From Melioribacteraceae bacterium (lineage in GTDB: Bacteria; Bacteroidota; Ignavibacteria; Ignavibacteriales; Melioribacteraceae), in the NCBI GenBank assembly GCA_023230485.1, contig JALNXG010000006.1, forward strand, positions 1 to 64,000: DNA of 64,000 bases, given 5' to 3'. Position 1 is the first letter of the stretch; the number at the start of each line of letters is the position of its first letter. The notes below the pieces were generated by a model. That model worked only from the letters and a program-made list of their open reading frames with translations, did not search any database and had not been told where the DNA came from. A program made the translations under genes and the position numbers. This document shows, one piece after another, positions 54,701 through 61,800 of the stretch.

Positions 54701-54856
54701 CTTATAGGTGGATTGACGAGTTCATTATTCCTAACACTTATTGTTGTGCCAGTCGTTTATACAAAGGTGGAAGAATATAGAGAACGTATTCCGAAATTAT
54801 TTGGTAAGGTATCAGGATTATTAAAGAAAAAATCTCTCGGCTTAGCTACTGAATAA
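51719..54856 (+). CDS. RND efflux transporter, HAE1/AcrB-type
   Basis: 1045 residues, complete, with twelve membrane helices and two large periplasmic loops. The proton-relay acids are in VGILVDDSIVVLENIYHH and the lysine in VGLVGKNAILLVDRTNY. Other hallmarks are TIYPGASPNEVE at the start, GVGQIALIGGNEREIKVNLD, and FMTTLTMIFGMMPIALS. Together with TolC and the adaptor just upstream it expels hydrophobic toxins or lipids by proton antiport. Substrate unknown. A terminator follows. Confidence 0.97.
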   Translation: MTLTELSIKRPSLIIVIFAAFIILGLFSFQKLKYELLPKFSPAVITITTIYPGASPNEVETGVSKPLEDAVSGLDKVSEIKSTSMEGVSFVTIELLQSAKVDLSLQDAQRKVNEIFSSLPDGVKSPVVSKIALDEIPVIRLGVSGSLSDKELFQFVKDKVKPELSKVAGVGQIALIGGNEREIKVNLDMEKLKAYGLSIMQVTQTIKNSNLDFPTGKIKDSDEQYIVRIAGKFSSLEQVRNLAIGTSKTGGEIKLSDVAEVEDGTKDVTNISRIDGKSTIAINVLKQTDANAVDVSKLVKLKLAELEATFADYGFKYTISQDGSIFTVDAANAVKTDLLIAVFLVALVMLLFLHSIRNSVIVLVAIPSSLITTFMVMWALDFTLNLMTLLALSLVVGILVDDSIVVLENIYHHLEKGEEKRTAALRGRNEIGFAALAITLVDVSVFFPLSLTSGIIGNIMRQFSIVVVVSTLLSLFVSFTITPMLASRFAKVERLTNRTLLGKFAIWFEAKFKTFTEFYITLLNWSFKNKGKVFIGTVVIFFASVALVPLGFIGGEFMAVADRGEFAVTVKLPPGTKIEETNRISQEVENMILKTPGVERVFVNAGASSEGLIGFASNNSSEINVTLVPKNEREKSTDEIGQEIKEKAMRIPGVEARYNPIGIFGVANQTPIQLLVNGTNVDSVYEAAAKIEKELTKVPGTTDVRLSSEQGKPETKIDIDRQKLNAFGLSLAEVGGALRVALTGDDESKFREGNTEYSLRIQLDEFNRSSTEDLGSLSFTNKKGQQIYLKQFADISRTTGPSNLQRQNRNAAVTVFSQVIGRPTGTISTEFTEKMKNVRLPNETTYSFGGDVKNQKEAFGDLGIAMMAAVLFSYLVMVGLYDSFVYPFVVLFSIPLAIVGGLLALALTMKSLNVFTILGMIMLVGLVGKNAILLVDRTNYMRGLGESVKDSLIDAARMRVRPIFMTTLTMIFGMMPIALSTSSGSEWKTGLAWVLIGGLTSSLFLTLIVVPVVYTKVEEYRERIPKLFGKVSGLLKKKSLGLATE

Positions 54857-54889
54857 AATATTTGTTTTATAATAAAATTAAAAATTAAG

Positions 54890-54917
54890 CTGCTTCATTT
54901 ATATGGAGCAGTTTTTT
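54890..54917 (+). terminator. Rho-independent terminator of the efflux operon
   Basis: CTGCTTCAT (54890-54898) pairs with ATGGAGCAG (54903-54911), nine pairs with one wobble, loop TTAT, followed by TTTTTT. It lies 33 bases after the RND stop. The remaining 205 bases to the next gene show nothing but a possible promoter box. Confidence 0.85.
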
Positions 54918-55082
54918 ATTATAGATTGCCTACAAAAATAAGTTTATGGAAATAATGCGCTTTAACCCTACCGAAAATGAGTTGCTATATTAAGTGTCCC
55001 GTGTTGCGCCCTAAAGTTAGCAGTGAGGATATCATTAATGTTTTTTGTGTATGTATAATTAGTAGTTGCGGCGAGAAATAAT

Positions 55083-55090
55083 TAATTTTG
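55083..55090 (+). promoter_or_regulatory. Candidate -7 promoter box
   Basis: TAATTTTG matches TAnnTTTG exactly and lies 33 bases before the HAD gene start. A TTG at 55066 is closer than the usual spacing, so the upstream element is uncertain. Confidence 0.35.
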
Positions 55091-55122
55091 CTGAACTGAT
55101 AATTATCACTAAATGAGTAGAT

Positions 55123-55743
55123 ATGAAAAACTATTCTGTAATTGTTTTCGATCTTGGCAATGTATTAATACCATTTAATTATTCACTTCTATTAGCGAAA
55201 CTCGATTTTATTGAAGAGGGACTTGGGAAAAAATTTGAAGAATTATATAATGAATATTATGATGTCCATAGAAGTTTTGAAAGAGGCGAAGTATCACGCA
55301 GGGAATTTTTGGATGCTATACATAGATGGACAGGTGAAAAATTAAGTGATGAAGAATTTTGTATCGCATATTCCTCTGTTTTCAAAGAGGATAGAAAAGT
55401 AACTACACTTCTGCCGGAATTAAAAAAGAAATATAAACTTGTACTCCTTTCTAATACCAATGAAATACATAGGGAATATGGATGGGGACATTATAAATTT
55501 TTAGAGAATTTTGATAAACTCATTTTATCGCACGAAGCCGGTGCAGTAAAACCGGAAGAAAAAATATATCAAGCGGTAATGGAATATACCAATTTACCTG
55601 CCGAAGAACATATCTTTATAGACGACATTGCCGAATATGCCGAAGGTGCTCGCAAGATGGGATGGGATGCTATACAATTTAAAGGGTATGATAACTTAGT
55701 CGAAAAATTCAAAGAAAAAGGAATCCTCACCCCCGCCTTCTAA
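55123..55743 (+). CDS. HAD phosphatase, YihX-like (sugar-phosphate phosphatase)
   Basis: 206 residues, HAD subfamily IA. Motif I VIVFDLGNVLIPF (D10), cap helix with SFERGEVSRREFLDAIHRWT, motif II LVLLSNTNEIHREYG, motif III around AVKPEEKIYQ (K), motif IV IFIDDIAEYAEGARKMGW. The DLGN and SNTN signatures are those of YihX, an alpha-D-glucose-1-phosphate phosphatase, though specificity cannot be proven from sequence. The ndvB-type gene, whose substrate is UDP-glucose, begins 128 bases later, so a link to glucose-phosphate balance is conceivable. Confidence 0.9.
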   Translation: MKNYSVIVFDLGNVLIPFNYSLLLAKLDFIEEGLGKKFEELYNEYYDVHRSFERGEVSRREFLDAIHRWTGEKLSDEEFCIAYSSVFKEDRKVTTLLPELKKKYKLVLLSNTNEIHREYGWGHYKFLENFDKLILSHEAGAVKPEEKIYQAVMEYTNLPAEEHIFIDDIAEYAEGARKMGWDAIQFKGYDNLVEKFKEKGILTPAF

Positions 55744-55871
55744 AAAACCATGTAGTAATTTTTACTAAGCAATTTAAATGGTTTATGCGCTTGAAACTGG
55801 CCTTAAAAAGTGCTATCTATCACTAGTTTTATATACTATACCTTATTTTCAAATTAGCTTCACGGAGGGTT

Positions 55872-58800
55872 ATGCCGGCGTTTAGTCCCAAATTAGGAGA
55901 CACGATATCTCATTTAAAATCACAAATGAATAAATTCCGCGCAGATTCATTTGCCACTAAAGGTAACTCACCGTTACGCGCTGAATTATTCAATGCTGAT
56001 CAGATGGAAAAACATGGTAGAATTATTGCCAAATCCCACGTTCTCGCCTCTGAAAGGACTTATAATAGAATTTTATTAAATCGACTCGATAAAAATGAAG
56101 AGTTTTTATCTGAAGTACATAATTTTTTAAATGAGACTGTAAAAGAAAATCACTTAATAACGCCCGCCGGTGAATGGCTTTTAGATAATTATTATTTAAT
56201 CGAAGACCAGATTCGAATAGGCAAAAAACATTTCCCTAAAGGTTATAGTAGGGAATTACCGAGTTTATTAAACGGTAATTCGAAAGATCTTCCACGAGTT
56301 TATGATATTGCCGAAGAAATCATTTCGCATGGTGATGGAAGAGTAGATTTAGAAAATCTTATTCGATTCGTTAAAGCTTATCAATCGGTAACACCATTAA
56401 AATTAGGCGAGCTATGGGCGATACCAATCATGCTTCGTCTGGCATTGATCGAAAATCTCCGCCGTGTATCAGAGCATATTGCAAAAGGAAGGATAGAAAG
56501 AAACCTAGCAGCAGTCTGGGCTGATCAACTTATAGAAGTTCTAAAAAATGATCCTAAGAATTTAATTTTAACGATTGCAGATATGGTTCGCTCTGAACCG
56601 CCATTGACTCCTGCATTCGTATCAGAGTTTGCCCGTCGTCTTCAAAGTTTAAGTCCATCTATTATTTCACCAATAAGTTGGGTAGAACAGCTTCTCGGTG
56701 AAAAAGGTACTAGCGTTGTTCAATTAATTCGTCAAGGAAATAAAAACCAAGCTGCCGATCAAGTCTCTATTAGTAATAGTATCGGAAGTCTTCGATTCTT
56801 AAACTCTACAAATTGGAGCGACTTTGTAGAAGATCAAAGTATAGTGGAGAGTATTCTTCAAAAAGATCCAATGCGAGTATATCATAAAATGGATTTTGCT
56901 ACACGTGATAATTACCGACATATAATAGAAAAAATTGGTAAGAAAAGTAAATTGACAGAAGAACAAATTGCAGATAAAGTAGTGTTATTAGCTTGTAAAG
57001 AAGATGCACGCGAAGGAGGCGGTCATAGAACTTCTCACGTGGGATATTACTTAATTGATAAAGGGCGTTATCTATTAGAAGATGAAGTAAATAAAAAAAT
57101 TACATTAAGAAATTATGCTAAGAGAATAGGGAATAAAATTCCACTTTCGCTTTTCGTTGGTTCAATATTTTTATTGACTGCACTTAGCGCTGCCGCTCTC
57201 ATACATAAAGGTTATCGTGAGGGTATGGAAAATTATCATCTTATCATACTCGGAATATTATCTACATTGGCACTTAGTCAATTATCTGTTGCTTTGGTTA
57301 ATTGGTTATCGACATTGATAGTTAGGCCAACTTCATTACCTCGAATGGATTATTCTAAAAAGATTCCTAAAAAAAGCAGGACGCTCGTTGTAGTTCCATC
57401 TATGATTACGAGTAAAGAGGGAATAAAAGATTTAGTAGAATCTTTAGAAATTAGATTCTTAGCGAATAGAAGAGAGAATTTATACTTTACACTTTTGACC
57501 GATTATAAGGATTCATCTGAAGAGCATCTCCCTGAAGATGAAATGCTTCTTTCTTATACAAAGGGGAAGATAGATGAATTAAATGAAAAATATAAAGATT
57601 TACGACCGGATATATTTTCGTTATTCCACCGCCCTAGGAAATGGAATCCTACTGAAAAACTTTGGATGGGTTACGAACGCAAAAGAGGAAAACTAGAAGA
57701 CCTAAATTCATATTTAAGAGGTGGAGCGAGAGATTGTTTTTCGCTTGTAATTGCTAATACACAAATTTTAGAATCAGCAAAATATATCATTACCTTAGAT
57801 GCTGATACCGATTTACCACTTGATACGGCATATCAATTGATTGCCACCATCGCCCATCCTCTCAATCAAGCGAAATATGATGAATCAAGCGATTGTATCA
57901 CTGACGGATATACGATATTACAACCCGCAGTAGAGATAAGTCTGCCCGGCACATTAAGTTCGCTCTATGCAAAGCTATTCGGCGGCAATGCAGGTATTGA
58001 TCCATATACAAAAACCGTTTCAGATGTCTATCAGGATATTTTCGGAGAAGGTTCTTATATTGGTAAAGCAATCTATGATATAGATATGTTTCAAAAAATG
58101 GTTAAAGATCGTTTTCCTGAAAACAAAATTCTTAGTCATGATCTTATAGAGGGATGCCACGTTCGAGCCGGTCTTTTAAGTGACGTTCAATTACTTGAAG
58201 AATATCCATGCTGTTATAATATTGATGTAAATAGAAGGCATCGCTGGATAAGAGGCGATTGGCAGATTTGGCAATGGATTCTTCCACTAGTGCCGGATAA
58301 AAGCGGTAAGCTAAAGAAAAACCCATTATCAATGCTTTCACGTTGGAAAATATTTGATAATCTTAGAAGAAGTTTAGTTACACCTGCTTATGTTTTCATG
58401 ATGATATTCGCATGGTTCTTCACTCCTAATCCATTGTTTTGGACTTTAGCAGTTATAGGAGTAATGTTTATTCCTGCAATATTTATAATGATAGTTGATT
58501 TATTCGAAAAACAGAATGAAATATTAATGCGACAGCATCTTATTGCATTTGTAAATAATGGCAAGACGCACCTATATCAGATATTATTTACATTCATCAA
58601 TCTTCCTTTTGAGGCAGCATTTGCTTTAGATGCTATCTTAAGAGTTTTTTGGCGAATGACTATTTCTAAAACACGATTATTAGAATGGACTCCATCGAAT
58701 GTCTTTGGAAGAAATCAAAGACTTAATCTTTCTGAAACATTCAGAAATAATTTATTATCACCACTATTTGTGATTATTGTGGTTACTGCATTTTATTTTT

Positions 58801-61800
58801 ATAATATTACGATTCCTCTTGTAGCTATTCCTATATTATTTGTTTGGGCTTTCTCGCCAATAGTTAATTGGTGGATTAGTCTTCCATTAAAATCAAAGCG
58901 AGCAGAGCTAAGCGAAGCAGAAAAACAATTTTTACGATTAGTTACACGCAGGACTTGGGCATACTTTGATACATTTGTAAATGAAACGGAAAATTGGCTT
59001 CCGCCGGATAATTTCCAAGAAACTCCTCATGCTATAATTGCACATAGAACTTCCCCAACAAATATCGGTATGGCATTAATAGCAAATTTATCTGCATATG
59101 ATTTTGGTTATATCACATCAAGTGATTTAATGAATCGTGTTTCTAATACATTCAGTACGATGCAAAAATTAGAACGCTTCCGAGGACACTTTTATAATTG
59201 GTATGATACATTTACTTTATTGCCATTGCAACCATTGTATGTCTCTTCGGTCGATAGTGGCAATTTATCCGGATTAGTACTTACTCTTAGGCAGGGACTT
59301 TTATCTCTTCCCAAAGAAAAATTTGTAGATCAAAAATTATTCTGCGGATTAGATGATACTTTTAATTTAGCAATCGAAGGAATGGATAAAGCAGATATCT
59401 TCCCAATAAAAGAATTGCAATTGTTTTTTGAATCAATGAAAAGAAATCCTTCTAATTCACTAAAAATATTTTGGGAAAATATTAATGAGATTTATCAATT
59501 ATTAAATAAAATGGATTTGATTGATATACAAGAGGGTGATTCAAAAGGGTGGCTCTTATCTCTTCACAATCAAACTTATTCAATTATTGATCAAATAAAA
59601 GATTTAACACCTTGGGTAACAGTTACCGAATTCTCAGATATAAGCGATTCATTTCCATTTAAAGAAACAATTCCTTCATTAAAGGAATTAGCGAATTTAC
59701 AAAATGAATTTCTTCCGATTCTCGAAGGAGAATTAAAATATGATATTAGTACTGAAAGAGAGAAGAAATTAAATGAATTAGCTCAATTAATAATTCAGTC
59801 GAGCCAAAAGGCAAATGAAAGAATAGAGAAAATAAAGTCTCTAGGCAAAGAGGCATATAATTTATCGAAGATTGAATATGATTTCTTATATAATCCTTCG
59901 AGACATCTACTTTCGATCGGTTATAACGTTGAGAAGAATAAAAAAGACGCAAGTTATTACGATCTATTGGCTTCCGAATCGCGGTTAACAAGTTATATTG
60001 CAATTGCCTATGGATACTTGCCACAGGAAAGCTGGTTTGCATTAGGACGGCTTATAATGGCTTCCGGAGGCAAATCGCTTCTCCTTTCGTGGAGCGGGTC
60101 GATGTTTGAATACCTTATGCCATTATTGATTATGCCGAATTATGAAAACACATTATTAGATCAGACTTATAAATCGGTAGTGAAGCGGCAGATAAATTAC
60201 GGTAAACAAAGAGGTGTCCCGTGGGGTATTTCGGAATCTGGATTCAATGCTTCTGATGTAAATCTAAATTATCAGTATAGAGCTTTCGGTGTACCGGGAA
60301 TCGGACTTAAACGTGGATTATCTGAAGACTTAGTAATTGCTCCTTATGCTTCCGCACTCGGATTAATGGTAGAACCGGAAGAATCTTGCAAGAATCTTCA
60401 AACACTCGCCGATCAAGGTATGATTGGTAAATATGGTTTTTATGAAGCTGTGGATTATACACCTGCTCGTCTTCCTAGAGGAAAATCAAGTGAAATAGTT
60501 AAATCATTTATGGTGCACCATGAAGGAATGACGCTCCTTTCATTAACCTATCTTTTATTAGATTCGCCAATGCAGAAAAGATTCGTTTCTGATCCGGCAT
60601 TTGACGCAGCTCTATTATTACTTCAGGAAAAGATTCCACATACAGCATTCTCTAGTATTAGTTCTACAGTATTTTCTAATCCTCAAGGTAATGCGCTCGT
60701 TTCAGAAACTCCGATTAGAATAATTACTAATCCAAATATAGAAATTCCTGAAACCCAGCTTCTTTCTAATGGAAGATATCATATAATGGTAACAAGTGCC
60801 GGAGGTGGATATAGCAGGTGGAAAAATCTTGCCCTTACTCGCTGGCGTGAAGATATTACAACTGATAATTGGGGTGCATTTTGTTATCTGCGCGATGTGG
60901 CAACTAATGAATTTTGGTCCAATACTTATCAGCCAACATTAAAGGTATCAAAAAATTATGAGGCGATTTTCTCTGAAGGTCATGCAGAATTTAAGAGAAG
61001 AGACTTTAATTATGAAACGGAAACACAAATTGTAATTTCGCCGGAAGATGATATTGAGATAAGAAGGATACATCTTACAAATAGAGAAAAAGTAGCTAGG
61101 GAAATTGAAATTACAAGTTATGCAGAGATTGTTATTAATCCTCAAAGTGCTGATACAGCTCATCCAGCATTCGGAAATTTATTCGTGCAGACGGAAATAA
61201 TCGAAGAGAAACAGGCAATATTAGCAAACCGAAGACCCCGCTCAAGCGAGGAAAAAACCCAATGGATGCTGCATACTATTGCAGTACGCAAAGCCGATAT
61301 TTTAGAAGTATCTTTTGAAACCGATAGAGCAAAATTTATCGGGAGAGGAAATACACATCAAAATCCAATTGCATTAACGGGCAACGAAAAATTATCTAAT
61401 AGTGATGGTTCTGTTCTCGATCCTATTGCTTCGGTGAGATATAAAATAAAACTTAAACCTGATAAACCGGCAACGATTGATATAATTTATGGTATCGGTG
61501 AAACGCGTGCTCAAGCGTTGAGCTTGATAGAGCGTTATCAAGATAGACGTTTATCTAATCGTGTATTTGAACTTTCTTGGACTCACTCGCAGGTTGTATT
61601 AAGGCAGATAAATGCAACGGCGGCGGATTCGCAATTATATAGTAAAATTGCTAATTCAATAGTTTATTCAAATCCATTTCTTCGTGCTAATGCATCTATA
61701 ATTGCACGTAATCGTCAGGGACAGTCAGCTCTCTGGGCTTATGCTATTTCGGGCGATCTGCCGATTGTACTTGTAAAAATTGAAGATATTAAAAATATAG

